NCBI RefSeq assembly: GCF_014192715.1
Contig: NZ_JACHYH010000010.1
Span: 1-64,000, forward strand
Source of the DNA: Luteibacter sp. Sphag1AF
GTDB taxonomy: Bacteria; Pseudomonadota; Gammaproteobacteria; Xanthomonadales; Rhodanobacteraceae
Length of the DNA: 64,000 nt
Direction of reading: 5' to 3'
Shown: positions 49,269 to 58,721 of the stretch, one piece after another
How positions within the stretch are numbered: the stretch's first letter is position 1
How the letters are laid out: each line of letters begins with the position of its first letter
Program-made: the position numbers and the translations under genes
Notes under the pieces: generated by a model
The model's input: the letters and a program-made list of their open reading frames with translations, nothing else
What the model was told of the DNA's origin: nothing
The model's database searches: none

Positions 49269-49574
49269 TCAGTGCACGGTAAACAGTTTGTCGAAGCCTG
49301 CGATGCGCAGCGTGTTGCGCAGGTCGGCGCTGGCGTTGACGATGCGGATCTCCGCACGCTCGCCACCGGCGTGCTCGCGCAGCAGCATCAACATGCCCAG
49401 CGCGGAGCTGTCCATACCGGTAACTTCACCCAGATCCAGCACGTAACTGCGAGCCGGCGGCACGTCGCCGAGGCAGGCGTCGTGAAACAGGCGATGGATC
49501 GAAAAATCGAAGCGCTCGCCCAGGTGCAAGGTCAGGCAGCCCTGTTCGCTATCGTTGTGAACGTTGATGCTCAT
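49269..49574 (-). CDS. STAS-domain anti-anti-sigma-like protein, last gene of chemotaxis operon
   Basis: 101 residues. STAS fold with the phosphorylatable Ser region GMDSSALGMLMLLREHA, as in SpoIIAA/RsbV. In chemotaxis clusters such proteins are thought to connect to kinases/phosphatases outside the CheA pathway. Twelve bases downstream of the small transducer gene. It differs from the STAS protein at the head of the operon, which has DTAG instead of DSSA. Confidence 0.88.
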   Translation of the reverse strand: MSINVHNDSEQGCLTLHLGERFDFSIHRLFHDACLGDVPPARSYVLDLGEVTGMDSSALGMLMLLREHAGGERAEIRIVNASADLRNTLRIAGFDKLFTVH

Positions 49575-49586
49575 GCTGCTATCCCC

Positions 49587-50771
49587 TTAAAACAGATCAA
49601 TGTCACCGGCAGCCATTGACTGCTGGAGCGCGGGACCACGGGCGCGCAGACGCGCACGTTCGCGCTGCTCGGCCAGACGGACTCGCACACGCTGGGCGCG
49701 CGCACCCAGCTCGCTGGCATCGGCCGGCGCGCACGCCAGCTCTTCGATGTCACGGGTGCAGTCGGCCGTGATTTCCTGAAGCTCGACCAGACGCGAACGG
49801 GTCTGGTGCAGCAGCTGGCTGAGGATGTCCTCAAACTGCAGCGAGCGAATGGTGGTGGAAACATCGTTGCCCAGACCACGGTTGATGCTGGCCGCTTCGT
49901 CCGCCGCAGCAGACGTGCGTGCATTCGTTTCGGTGATGGTGGACATCATCTCGTCGATGCCACCCTTGGCCGACAGCGCCACGTTCATGTCCTGGGAGGC
50001 CATGTTGCCGACCAGTTCGCGCAGCTGCTCCATCGCGGTGCGGGAGCGTTCCACGTGGGTGCCGATCTTCTCGTTGAACTGGTTGCTGTGCTGCGCAAGG
50101 TTGCGGATTTCGCCCGCCACCACCGCAAAGCCGCGACCTGACTCACCGGCACGCGCCGCTTCGATGGCCGCGTTCAGCGCCAGCAGATTGGTTTCTTCGG
50201 CAATCGTGTTCACGTTTTTCAGCAGGGCGAACACGGCATCCATTTCGCGGGACATGCCGTCGATGCGGTACACGATGCGGAGACTTTCGCGCGAAAGCTG
50301 CACGATCAGGCCCACGAAGTGTTCCAGCAGGTCGGCCGTGCGCGACGCGAAGTCCTGCACCGAAATGCCCTTGCCGCCGCTCTCGATGATCTGGCTGAGC
50401 AGTGCCTGCTGCATGCCGGTCTTGCGCGACAGGCCGTTGAAGCCGCCGCCAAGGTCGGCCACCGCATCACGCAGGAGATCCAGCGCCTGATGCAGTTCGC
50501 GGCTGGCGTGGCCCAGCTCGTCGACAATGGCGCTGCGCACGTCTTCCATGGCTTCACGGACAGAGGCTTCATCGGCCGACTGGGTGGACACGACCTCGAT
50601 CAGATCATCCACGGGCGCATGGGCTGCGCGCTGGCTGATGACGATCCAGGTGGCCGTCAGCAACGCGACCGCAATCGGTGCCACCCAAGGGCTGTGAAAC
50701 ACCAGGACGGCGATCAGCGCGAGGGCGCTGACGGCAAGCCCGGCGATGCGTTCGTTGTTGGAAGTAAGCAT
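49587..50771 (-). CDS. Small methyl-accepting-type transducer with CheZ-like C-terminal signature
   Basis: 394 residues. Two closely spaced membrane helices (9-27, 31-48) with no periplasmic sensor, then a coiled coil with an MCP signalling hairpin tip ([19 protein letters not shown], 191-209, and [15 protein letters not shown]). After the hairpin comes [11 protein letters not shown] (311-321): D315 and Q319 are spaced as the catalytic D143 and Q147 of CheZ (QDLTGQ). The C terminus is GDIDLF, matching GDVELF at the end of CheD in the same operon. Could sense internal signals and dephosphorylate CheY. Start 50771 has GAGAAG upstream; the longer frame is not protein-like. Confidence 0.85.
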   Translation of the reverse strand: MLTSNNERIAGLAVSALALIAVLVFHSPWVAPIAVALLTATWIVISQRAAHAPVDDLIEVVSTQSADEASVREAMEDVRSAIVDELGHASRELHQALDLLRDAVADLGGGFNGLSRKTGMQQALLSQIIESGGKGISVQDFASRTADLLEHFVGLIVQLSRESLRIVYRIDGMSREMDAVFALLKNVNTIAEETNLLALNAAIEAARAGESGRGFAVVAGEIRNLAQHSNQFNEKIGTHVERSRTAMEQLRELVGNMASQDMNVALSAKGGIDEMMSTITETNARTSAAADEAASINRGLGNDVSTTIRSLQFEDILSQLLHQTRSRLVELQEITADCTRDIEELACAPADASELGARAQRVRVRLAEQRERARLRARGPALQQSMAAGDIDLF

Positions 50772-50787
50772 GATGACTTCTCGTTCT

Positions 50788-51888
50788 TCAGGTACCGACG
50801 CGTTTCGCGCCGGAGGAAACGGGGGTATGAGCAAGCGCCAGCAGGCGTGCGGCAATGTCGTTCAGCGGCAGCATTTCGTCGGCTGCACCAGCCTTCCACG
50901 CGGCGCCGGGCATGCCCCACACCACCGAACTGGCTTCGTCCTGTACCAGCGTGGCGGCACCGCCGTCGCGCAGCTCGCCCAGGCCACGCGCACCGTCGTC
51001 GCCCATGCCGGTCAGCAGCACGCCAATGGCAGCCGCGCCCACGCTGGCAGCAACGGAACGGAACAGCACATCCACAGCGGGCTTGTGACGATTCACCGGC
51101 GGCCCATCGTGCAGACGGCAGACGTGACGCGCTCCGTCCCACATCACCAGCAGATGCTGCCCACCGGGCGCGATGTACGCGTGACCGGCCTGAATGGGCT
51201 GGCCGTCCCGGGCTTCGCACACACGCATGGCCGAACAGCTGTCCATCCGCGCCGCGAACGGGCCACTGAACGCCGCCGGGATGTGCTGGGTGATGACAAT
51301 CGGCGGAGCCGTGGGGGGCATGGCCTCCAGCACCACACGGATGGCCTCGGTGCCCCCCGTGGAGGCGCCAATGGCAATGATGCGGGTGCCACCGCGCGTG
51401 CCCGGCGTCTGCGCCAGCGGAAGCACGGCATCAGCGGTGAAGCGCGGCGCGACATCCAGCTTGCGCACTTCGGCGCGTTCGCGCGGACGAGCGCCAGCGG
51501 CAAGGCGCACCTTGGCGCAGATTTCCGGCGCACAGCTCATGAAGGTGCTGGCCAGGTCGGCGTTGGGCTTGGTGAAGAAGTCGACGGCGCCCAGTTCCAG
51601 TGCGCGCAACGTGACGTCAGCGCCCTTCTCGGTCAGCGTGGACACCATCACCACCGGCATCGGACGCAGGCGCATCAGGTTCTCAAGGAACGTGAGGCCA
51701 TCCATGCGCGGCATTTCAACGTCCAGGGTCAGTACGTCGGGGTTCAGTGCCTTGATCTTCTCGCGCGCGATCAACGGATCGGGCGCCGTGCCGACCACCT
51801 CGATACCCGGGTCGGACTCCAGCATCGTGGTGAGGATCTTACGCACCAGGGCCGAGTCGTCGATGATGAGTACGCGTACTTTTTGCAT
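50788..51888 (-). CDS. cheB: Chemotaxis protein-glutamate methylesterase CheB
   Basis: 366 residues. N-terminal receiver with D10/D11, phospho-acceptor D56 and K107 (FFTKPN), linker rich in Arg/Ala, and C-terminal esterase with S176 (GASTGG), H202 (TQHIP) and D297 or D298 (GMGDDG). Removes methyl groups from chemoreceptors when phosphorylated by CheA. Starts 105 bp after cheD; no separate promoter was found there. Confidence 0.97.
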   Translation of the reverse strand: MQKVRVLIIDDSALVRKILTTMLESDPGIEVVGTAPDPLIAREKIKALNPDVLTLDVEMPRMDGLTFLENLMRLRPMPVVMVSTLTEKGADVTLRALELGAVDFFTKPNADLASTFMSCAPEICAKVRLAAGARPRERAEVRKLDVAPRFTADAVLPLAQTPGTRGGTRIIAIGASTGGTEAIRVVLEAMPPTAPPIVITQHIPAAFSGPFAARMDSCSAMRVCEARDGQPIQAGHAYIAPGGQHLLVMWDGARHVCRLHDGPPVNRHKPAVDVLFRSVAASVGAAAIGVLLTGMGDDGARGLGELRDGGAATLVQDEASSVVWGMPGAAWKAGAADEMLPLNDIAARLLALAHTPVSSGAKRVGT

Positions 51889-51993
51889 GGACTCTGAAGG
51901 GCCTGAGTGCGTGGGGCGAAACGGTGAATCGGCGGAACGGCAGCGATATCGGACTGTGCGGACGATGGCACCGGGACATGCCCGGCAAACCGG

Positions 51994-52653
51994 TCAGAAC
52001 AGTTCCACATCTCCCTTTATCGGATCGTTCGCCAATCGCTTGAGGTATCGTTTTTCACGGTCGGCCAGCTGGGTGTCGTGGACCGAGCGCAACTGGCGCA
52101 CGCGGACCTTGCCGGACACCGGAAAGAACTGGACCTGGCGCGGATAGATGTCGCCGACGTCGGCGGCGCACAGCTTGAGTTTCTCGGTCGCGATATAGCG
52201 CTGCACGAAAGCGATGTTGCGCTGGCCGATGTCGGTCAGCGTGGCCAGCACGCGGCCGCCGCCAAAGATCTTCACTTCCAGATCTTCCCGACGCCCGCCT
52301 GCCTTGAGGATGGCGTTGATGAGTTGCTCCATCGCGTCGTTGCCGTAGCGGGCAGCACGGCCCACGGTAGAGCTCCAGCTGTCCCGGTCACCCGCGGGTT
52401 CCGGCAGCATGAAGTGATTCATGCCACCCAGACGACGGCGGTGATCGCGCACGCAGGCCGACACGCACGAGCCCAGCACGGTCGAGATCATCTCGTCCTG
52501 GGTGCTGACATAAAACTCGCCCGGCAACACTTTCACCGTCACCACTTCCTGGGCGGGATCCCAGAAGCGGCGCACGTGTTCAAACCCCGGCAACACGCGG
52601 GCGGGATCAAACCCCACAAACGTGCGCGGAGGAGCGACGGACATATCGCTCAT
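51994..52653 (-). CDS. cheD: Chemoreceptor glutamine deamidase CheD
   Basis: 219 residues. Catalytic Cys in STVLGSCVSACVRD and His in GGMNHFMLPEP are present with downstream Thr, as needed for deamidating receptor glutamines. The C terminus is an extension ending in GDVELF, a pattern shared with the small transducer (GDIDLF). The start overlaps cheR by four bases. Confidence 0.95.
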   Translation of the reverse strand: MSDMSVAPPRTFVGFDPARVLPGFEHVRRFWDPAQEVVTVKVLPGEFYVSTQDEMISTVLGSCVSACVRDHRRRLGGMNHFMLPEPAGDRDSWSSTVGRAARYGNDAMEQLINAILKAGGRREDLEVKIFGGGRVLATLTDIGQRNIAFVQRYIATEKLKLCAADVGDIYPRQVQFFPVSGKVRVRQLRSVHDTQLADREKRYLKRLANDPIKGDVELF

Positions 52654-53522
52654 GTGCGTTTCCGGTACACGGTGCGGCCCACCAGATCAAAATCGTCACT
52701 GAGGCCGTACATGGATTCGGAGTGCCCAAGGAACAGATAGCCACGGCTGGCGATCATGCCCGCATAACGCGAGAACAGACGCTGCTTGGTGGGCTTGTCG
52801 AAATAGATCACGACGTTGCGGCAGAAGATGGCTTCAAACTGGCCCTGCATCGGCCAGTCATGCAGCAGATTCAGGGGCTGGATGGTCACCAGCTCGCGCA
52901 GGCGCGGATGGATGCAGGCCAGGCCTTCGTAGGCGCCCTGCCCGCGCAGAAACCAGCGCTTGCGACGTGCATCGCTGACGCCGTTGAGGCGGTCCAGTGC
53001 ATAGACGCCCTTGCGCGCCGCTTCCAGGGCCTGCGGCGACAGATCGGTCGCGAGAATCCTTGCGTCCACCGTGCTGCCGGTGCGCTCCAGCGCCTCGGCC
53101 AGCACCATGGCCAGGGCGTAGGGTTCCTCGCCCGTGGAGCAACCAGCGGACCAGATGCGCAGCTTGCCGCCCTTCTTCTCTTCCAGCCAGCGGGGAAGCA
53201 GCTCATCGACCAGGAGGTCGTAGTGGTGCATCTCGCGGAAAAACGACGTGACATTGGTGCTGATGCAACTGGCCAGCTCGCCCAGCTCACCTTCCGGATC
53301 ACGGCGCAGCAGATCGCAGTAGCCACTGAAGCCAGTGAGGCCCAGCGCACGCAGACGACGCAGCAGACGTCCCTGAACCAGCTGACGCTTGTGCTCGCCC
53401 AGCGAAATGCCGCAGTGCTGGAGAACGAACTCGCGCAGGAAGCGGAAGTCAGTGTCCCCCAGCGTGGGGCCCGTCGCGCTCGCCAGCACGACGCTATCGT
53501 CGGTGGTGACGGGCGCATTCAT
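52650..53522 (-). CDS. cheR: Chemotaxis protein methyltransferase CheR
   Basis: 290 residues. N-terminal helical domain (FVLQHCGISLGEHKRQLVQGRL), SAM-binding WSAGCSTGEEPYALAM and IFCRNVVIYFD, and the beta-subdomain that in tethering CheRs docks to a receptor pentapeptide. Lies three bases downstream of the MCP gene, whose C terminus (AWKEF) is a candidate docking peptide. Adds methyl groups to receptor glutamates. Confidence 0.97.
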   Translation of the reverse strand: MNAPVTTDDSVVLASATGPTLGDTDFRFLREFVLQHCGISLGEHKRQLVQGRLLRRLRALGLTGFSGYCDLLRRDPEGELGELASCISTNVTSFFREMHHYDLLVDELLPRWLEEKKGGKLRIWSAGCSTGEEPYALAMVLAEALERTGSTVDARILATDLSPQALEAARKGVYALDRLNGVSDARRKRWFLRGQGAYEGLACIHPRLRELVTIQPLNLLHDWPMQGQFEAIFCRNVVIYFDKPTKQRLFSRYAGMIASRGYLFLGHSESMYGLSDDFDLVGRTVYRKRT

Positions 53523-53525
53523 GGA

Positions 53526-55250
53526 TCAGAATTCCTTCCACGCACCCGCATCAGCGGTTTCGGCCGAACGCGGTGCACGCGGCTGGGCGGCTGCCGGCGC
53601 GCTGCGCACGGCGGCGAACACGGCTTCCACTTCGTCCGCCGTGGTGGCTGTGCGGACAGACTTCTTCTGTGCCGTGGCACGTGCGGCGTCGCCGCTTACC
53701 TGGAAGAAACCCACCTGACGGGTCAGCTCGTTGGCCTGCTCGTGCATGGCGCGCGCGGCGGCAGCGGACTCTTCCACCAGCGCGGCGTTCTGCTGGGTCA
53801 TTTCGTCCATCTGCAGCACGGCGTGGTTCACCTGGTCGATACCGGCCGACTGCTCCTGGCTGGCAGCAGCGATCTCGGCAACGATGTCGGTGACCTTCTT
53901 GACGCTGTCCACGATCTCGGCAAGCGCACGGCCGGACTGGTCGACCAGCGCGGAGCCAGCCTTCACCTTGTCGGCGCTGTCGTTGATCAGGCCCTTGATC
54001 TCCTTGGCCGCACCAGCGCTGCGCTGTGCAAGGTTGCGCACTTCGGTGGCCACCACGGCGAAGCCGCGACCCTGCTCACCCGCACGCGCCGCTTCCACGG
54101 CGGCATTCAATGCCAACAGGTTGGTCTGGAAGGCGATCTCGTCGATAAGGCTGACGATATCGGCGATCTTGCGGCTGGACGTGTTGATGTCGCGCATGGC
54201 GATCACGGTCTGTGCCACCACGTCGCCACCGCGCTCGGCCTGCTCGCGGGCACCGCGTGCCAGCTGATTGGCGTGGCTGGCGTTCTCCGCGTTCTGCTTC
54301 ACGGTGGAGGTCATTTCCTCCATCGACGAAGCGGTTTCTTCCAGGCTGGACGCCTGTTCCTGGGTACGCTGGCTGAGGTCGTCGTTGCCGCGCGAAATCT
54401 GCTGCGCTGCCGTGCTGACCGAACCGGAGCCGTGACGCACTTCGGTGACGATGGCCGTAAGGCGATCATCCATCGCACGGAACGCGCCGAGCAGCTTGCC
54501 CAGTTCGTCCTGACGATCCACCTTGATCTGGTGGCCGAGCTTGCCCTCGGAGATTTCGTTGGCAATGGAAACTGTGTAGCCCAGCGTGCGGATGATCGAG
54601 CGAACGACCAGCACGGCGATCAGCAGCGACACCGCAAGACCGATCATCAGCGCGCCGATGGCGAACGCACGGATGATCTTGTAGTTGCTGGCCTGGTGCG
54701 CATAGATGCCGTTGGCTTCGTCACGCTTGGCGGCAATGAGCTTGGCCAGCGAATCCTGGCGCTGCATCAGCAGCGGACGCACCTGCAGTTCCAGCACGTC
54801 GTTGGCGCCCGTGTCGCCTTCGTTCAGCGCCTCGACCATGTCGGTCTTGGCCTGATCGTAGTCGGCGTCGGTGTCGTGCCATTCCTTGTTGAGCTTCTGG
54901 ATGGCCGGGGTCATCGGAATCGCATCGAAGCGCTTCTTCAGCTCGTCCATCTCGGTCTGGTACTTCTGGAATTCGGCGACCTTCTGCTTGACCTGATCGG
55001 CCTGCCCGACCTTGCTGGCAGCCTCGCCCAGCGCGATGAAGGACATCAGCGAGCGCGTGTTGATCTGGCTGATCAACTCCGACGGCACCATCTCTTCTTC
55101 ATAGACAGTGCGCAGGCCTTCGTTCTGGAAGTACATCGAACCCAGACCAAGGGCGGCGCCGCCGACCAGCATGGCCGTCAGCAGACCCAGCACGCCGTAA
55201 AGGCGGCCACGTACGGTGAGTGCGGGAATCTTGAAACTGAACTTCTTCAT
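53526..55250 (-). CDS. Methyl-accepting chemotaxis protein with periplasmic four-helix-bundle sensor
   Basis: 574 residues. TM1 (about 13-37), a helical ligand-binding domain of roughly 155 residues (Tar/HBM-like 4[22 protein letters not shown], then long helices), TM2 (about 190-214), HAMP, methylation helices and signalling tip [25 protein letters not shown]. The C terminus W-K-E-F resembles the NWETF-type CheR/CheB tether. The start is the ATG at 55250 with GGAA upstream; the frame's earlier TTG is less likely. Class with no obvious C-terminal indels (40H or 36H not determined). Confidence 0.94.
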   Translation of the reverse strand: MKKFSFKIPALTVRGRLYGVLGLLTAMLVGGAALGLGSMYFQNEGLRTVYEEEMVPSELISQINTRSLMSFIALGEAASKVGQADQVKQKVAEFQKYQTEMDELKKRFDAIPMTPAIQKLNKEWHDTDADYDQAKTDMVEALNEGDTGANDVLELQVRPLLMQRQDSLAKLIAAKRDEANGIYAHQASNYKIIRAFAIGALMIGLAVSLLIAVLVVRSIIRTLGYTVSIANEISEGKLGHQIKVDRQDELGKLLGAFRAMDDRLTAIVTEVRHGSGSVSTAAQQISRGNDDLSQRTQEQASSLEETASSMEEMTSTVKQNAENASHANQLARGAREQAERGGDVVAQTVIAMRDINTSSRKIADIVSLIDEIAFQTNLLALNAAVEAARAGEQGRGFAVVATEVRNLAQRSAGAAKEIKGLINDSADKVKAGSALVDQSGRALAEIVDSVKKVTDIVAEIAAASQEQSAGIDQVNHAVLQMDEMTQQNAALVEESAAAARAMHEQANELTRQVGFFQVSGDAARATAQKKSVRTATTADEVEAVFAAVRSAPAAAQPRAPRSAETADAGAWKEF

Positions 55251-55328
55251 CACGTTTCCAATCGGCAAGGTGCGGTTGGTACGCAGGAGCGCACAGGGCC
55301 GATCGGATAAACCGCCGGCCCCGATGAC

Positions 55329-55847
55329 TCAGGCGACGGCTTTCTCTTCAGCGGAAGGCAGGGCGGCCTCCAGCATCTGCGCATCCTGGGGTTGCAGGAG
55401 CCTGTCTACATCGAGGAGCAGAACCATGCGCTCACCGACGGACGTCAGGCCTTTGAGATATTCGGTTTCGACCGCCGTACCCATGTCGGGCACCGGACGG
55501 ATGGCGTTGGGCGCCACTTCCACCACGTCGGACACGGCATCCACCACCACGCCGAAATTGCGGCCGGCAACGGTGACGATCACGGTGACGGTGGTCGCGG
55601 TGTATTCCTCACGGGTGAGGCCAAAGCGCAGGCGAAGGTCCAGCACGGGAACGATGGCGCCGCGCATGTTCAGCACACCCAGCACGTAGTGCGGGGTCTG
55701 CGGGATGCGGGTCACCGGCGTCCAGCCGCGGATCTCGCGTACCGCGAGGATATCCACGCCATATTCCTCGTTGGCGAGGTTCACGGTCAGGTACTGGGCG
55801 ATTTCCGCCGCTTCGGTCTCGGGCGCGCTGCTGGCTGGCTGGTTCAT
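55329..55847 (-). CDS. cheW: Chemotaxis adaptor CheW
   Basis: 172 residues. SH3-like double barrel: QYLTVNLANEEYGVDILAVREIRGW, VLGVLNMRGAIVPVLDLRLRFGL and GVVVDAVSDVVEV are diagnostic. Bridges MCP and CheA. The ATG at 55847 with GGAA upstream is preferred over a GTG at 55886. The 5' side carries a sigma-28-like promoter. Confidence 0.96.
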   Translation of the reverse strand: MNQPASSAPETEAAEIAQYLTVNLANEEYGVDILAVREIRGWTPVTRIPQTPHYVLGVLNMRGAIVPVLDLRLRFGLTREEYTATTVTVIVTVAGRNFGVVVDAVSDVVEVAPNAIRPVPDMGTAVETEYLKGLTSVGERMVLLLDVDRLLQPQDAQMLEAALPSAEEKAVA

Positions 55848-55891
55848 GTGCTTTCCACTGGCGGAACGTTCTGTCCGCCTCCCCACAAGCC

Positions 55892-55918
55892 CTATCGGCT
55901 GGAAGAGGCGAACCTTGA
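55892..55918 (-). promoter_or_regulatory. Internal sigma-28 (FliA)-type promoter before cheW
   Basis: On the minus strand TCAAGGTT, exactly 11 bp, GCCGATAG: 13 of 16 positions match TAAAGTTT-N11-GCCGATAA. It lies in the cheA-cheW spacer, 45 bp before the cheW start, so cheW, the MCP, cheR, cheD and cheB can be boosted independently of cheA. Confidence 0.65.
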
Positions 55919-55938
55919 ATGGGGATCAGAAAAGGCCG

Positions 55939-57924
55939 TCAGGCCGCCCGGCGTCTGGACTGCATGCGGACCAGGCCGGTCACGTCGGTGATGAGGGCAA
56001 CCGAGCCGTCCGCGAGGATGGTCGCGCCGGAAATGCCCTGAACCCGGCGATAGTTGGCTTCCAGCGACTTGACCACCGCCTGCTGCTGGCCGATCAGTTC
56101 ATCGACAAACAGGCCGATACGGGTGCCCTCGCCTTCCACCACGATGACAATGCCCTCGTCGATGGCGCGGCGCTGGCCGGCGCAACCGAACACATCGTGC
56201 AGGCGAACCACCGGCAGCCACGCATCGCGGAAACGGAACAGTTCGCCACCACCGGCCACGCTGCGGATCATTTCCGTCTTCAGCTGCACGGATTCCACGA
56301 TGGAGACCAGCGGGACGATGTAGGTTTCTTCGCCGACCGCAGCGGTCAGGCCATCAATGATGGCGAGCGTCAGCGGCAGCGTGATGGTGAACGTGGTGCC
56401 CTTGCCGTGAACGCTGGAGATGGCGCAGGTACCGCCCAGATCCATGACGTTGCGGCGAACCACGTCCATGCCGACACCACGGCCGGACAGGTCGGTGGTG
56501 GCGGCGGCGGTGGAGAAGCCCGCCTCGAAGATCAGCTCGGCCACGGCGTCGTCGCTCATGCCATCGCCGCTGGTGATGATGCCGCGCTGCACCGCCTTGG
56601 CCACGATGGCGTCGCGATTCAGGCCGGCGCCGTCGTCGCCCACTTCCACCACGATGGAGCCGCCGCGATGGAAGGCTTCCAGACGCAGCGTGCCGGTTTC
56701 CGACTTGCCCGCAGCCGCGCGCTTTGCCGGCATTTCCAGGCCGTGGTCGATGGCATTGCGGACCAGATGGACCAGCGGATCGCCGATCTTTTCAAGAACC
56801 GTCTTGTCCAGCTCGGTGGTTTCACCGCGCATGTCCAGATTGACCTTCTTGTCCAGCTTCTGCGACAGATCGCGGACCAGGCGCGGGAAACGGTTGAACA
56901 CCGTGCTGATGGGCAGCATGCGGATGCTCATCACGCTTTCCTGCAACTCGCGCGAATGGCGCCCCAACTGGGCAAGGCCATGGCGCAGGAGTTCAAGCTG
57001 CGAGGCATCCACGCCGTCGGCAAACTGGCTGAGCATGGACTGGGTGATGACCAGTTCGCCCACCAGATTGATGAGGGTGTCGATCTTCTCGATGCCCACG
57101 CGCACCGAACTCGATTCGCTGTTGGCTGCCGATTCGCGCGTGGTGCGCGACGCGGCGGCGGCCGGTGCGGCCACCGCGACCGGAGCCGGTGCAGGCTCTG
57201 CCTTCACGGCGAGCTTCGGCACGATGCTGAGTTCGCAGTCGCCGTCGACCCAGTCGAAAACACCTTCAACGGCGGCCTTCTTTGCCGGGGCCGCCAGATG
57301 CAGCGTCCAGGCAAGGTAAGCCGTTTCGGCATCCATGGCATCCAGCGCGGGCAGCTTGCCCGCGTCGCACACCACGGACAACGGCCCCATGGCTTCCAGC
57401 TCGCGGAACATGCGTGCCGGATCGTTACCGGTTTTAAGCAGATAGTCGAACGGGCGGAACGTGATGTCCCAGCCTTCGATGTCGTCGGCCGGGGCGCTGG
57501 CTTTTGCCGCGGCAGCGGCGGGCACGGCAGCATGCCCGGCCACCATCGCGGACAACGCAGCCAGCAGCTCCTGGCTTTCAGCCGTGGCCGCCGGCTGGCC
57601 GCTCATGGAACGGGAAAGCATGTCGCGCACGGTGTCGCCAGAGCGCAGCAGCAACTCGACAATGGCCTTGTCCATCGGACGCCGGCCGCTGCGGACTTCG
57701 TCCAGCAGCGACTCCGCCACGTGCGTGAAGGCCGCAACGTCAGAGAAACCGAACGTGGCCGCGCCGCCCTTGATCGAGTGAGCCGCGCGGAACACGGTGT
57801 GCACAAGCTCCGGGTCGTCCGAACCCTCATCGAGCGCCAGCAGTGCAGCCTCCATGGCATCGAGACCATCCAGGCTCTCTTCAAAGAAAGCCTTGTGAAA
57901 CTGCGCCAGATCGACTTTGGACAT
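55939..57924 (-). CDS. cheA: Chemotaxis histidine kinase CheA
   Basis: 661 residues. P1 Hpt domain with phospho-His H49 (AAHSIKGGAATFGF), a P2-like region (about 150-235), Ala/Pro linker, P3 dimerisation helices (RVGIEKIDTLINLVGELVITQSML), P4 ATPase with N box HLVRNAIDHGLE and GDDGAGLNRD, and a P5 CheW-like domain. Receives receptor signals and phosphorylates CheY and CheB. Preceded by cheY at 28 bp. Confidence 0.97.
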   Translation of the reverse strand: MSKVDLAQFHKAFFEESLDGLDAMEAALLALDEGSDDPELVHTVFRAAHSIKGGAATFGFSDVAAFTHVAESLLDEVRSGRRPMDKAIVELLLRSGDTVRDMLSRSMSGQPAATAESQELLAALSAMVAGHAAVPAAAAAKASAPADDIEGWDITFRPFDYLLKTGNDPARMFRELEAMGPLSVVCDAGKLPALDAMDAETAYLAWTLHLAAPAKKAAVEGVFDWVDGDCELSIVPKLAVKAEPAPAPVAVAAPAAAASRTTRESAANSESSSVRVGIEKIDTLINLVGELVITQSMLSQFADGVDASQLELLRHGLAQLGRHSRELQESVMSIRMLPISTVFNRFPRLVRDLSQKLDKKVNLDMRGETTELDKTVLEKIGDPLVHLVRNAIDHGLEMPAKRAAAGKSETGTLRLEAFHRGGSIVVEVGDDGAGLNRDAIVAKAVQRGIITSGDGMSDDAVAELIFEAGFSTAAATTDLSGRGVGMDVVRRNVMDLGGTCAISSVHGKGTTFTITLPLTLAIIDGLTAAVGEETYIVPLVSIVESVQLKTEMIRSVAGGGELFRFRDAWLPVVRLHDVFGCAGQRRAIDEGIVIVVEGEGTRIGLFVDELIGQQQAVVKSLEANYRRVQGISGATILADGSVALITDVTGLVRMQSRRRAA

Positions 57925-57952
57925 GGGTACGGCCTTGATGCTTAAAAGTGGA

Positions 57953-58315
57953 TCAACCGAGAACGCGGCCGACAGTGGCCAGCAGCTGATCGGGATCGAA
58001 CGGCTTCACCAGCCAGCCGGTCGCGCCAGCAGCCTTGCCTTCCATCTTCTTTTCCGGATTCGATTCGGTGGTCAGCATGAGAATGGGCACGCCGCGGTAA
58101 TCGGGCATCGTGCGCATTTCGCGAACCATCGAGATGCCGTCCATGACGGGCATGTTCACGTCGGCCAGCACCAGGTCGAACTTCGTGCTGCGCGCGGTAT
58201 CCAGCGCTGCCTGGCCGTTGTCCGCCTCTTCGACGTCATGGCCTGCGCCGCGCAGGGTGAAAGCGACCATGCTGCGCATGGATGCCGAGTCGTCAACTGC
58301 AAGAATCTTAGCCAT
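57953..58315 (-). CDS. cheY: Chemotaxis response regulator CheY
   Basis: 120 residues, a single receiver domain. Acidic pocket D8/D9, phospho-acceptor D52 (LADVNMP), T83 (LTTE) and K104 (LVKPFDP). Binds the flagellar switch when phosphorylated by CheA. Eight bases downstream of the STAS gene. Confidence 0.96.
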   Translation of the reverse strand: MAKILAVDDSASMRSMVAFTLRGAGHDVEEADNGQAALDTARSTKFDLVLADVNMPVMDGISMVREMRTMPDYRGVPILMLTTESNPEKKMEGKAAGATGWLVKPFDPDQLLATVGRVLG

Positions 58316-58323
58316 CGTCCACC

Positions 58324-58641
58324 TCAGTTCACGCCGGCGCGAGCCGGCAGTTCAATCAAGTCATGAAGAGCGAGCGTCGCAACACCCTTGTGCACGGCTT
58401 CGCTGGCCGCCAGCCATACCGGAGCCAGGTCTCGTGCGCGTGCGTCGCGGGAAAAAGCAGCCAGCAGCTGGAGGCCGGCCGTATCAATATGGGTGACGCC
58501 TGCGCCGTCCAGTTCCACGCGCTGGCCGGAGGCCAGTGCGGTCAGCAGGGTCTCGCGCAGGGCCGGCGCCGAGGCAATACGCAGATCGGCGTCGAGCACG
58601 AGAGCCGCGGACGCCTTGTCGCTTGAGGATTTCTTCGCCAT
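58324..58641 (-). CDS. STAS-domain protein, first gene of chemotaxis operon
   Basis: 105 residues with a STAS fold (VELDGAGVTHIDTAGLQLLAAFSRDAR). The phosphorylation-site Ser of RsbV/SpoIIAA is replaced: DTAG instead of DSSG/DSAG, with Thr as a possible substitute. Its position ahead of cheY, under the main flagellar promoter, matches clusters of Pseudomonas and Xanthomonas. Confidence 0.88.
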   Translation of the reverse strand: MAKKSSSDKASAALVLDADLRIASAPALRETLLTALASGQRVELDGAGVTHIDTAGLQLLAAFSRDARARDLAPVWLAASEAVHKGVATLALHDLIELPARAGVN

Positions 58642-58694
58642 GAGCCCACACCCTTAGCGCCCTTCACATCATCGCGAAGGGTCGTTCGGTGGGC

Positions 58695-58721
58695 TTATCG
58701 GCGCAGGCTGACGAATCTTTA
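58695..58721 (-). promoter_or_regulatory. Sigma-28 (FliA)-type promoter of the chemotaxis operon
   Basis: On the minus strand TAAAGATT, exactly 11 bp, GCCGATAA: only one mismatch to the FliA consensus TAAAGTTT-N11-GCCGATAA. The -35 box begins with the TAA stop codon of queA. Transcription would start near 58688, about 45 bp before the first gene. Confidence 0.9.

Noticed and set aside
52722-57945. Very long plus-strand frames (746 and 862 codons) across the chemotaxis operon
   Set aside because: Antisense shadows of MCP, cheA and cheR; no start signals or protein-like composition.
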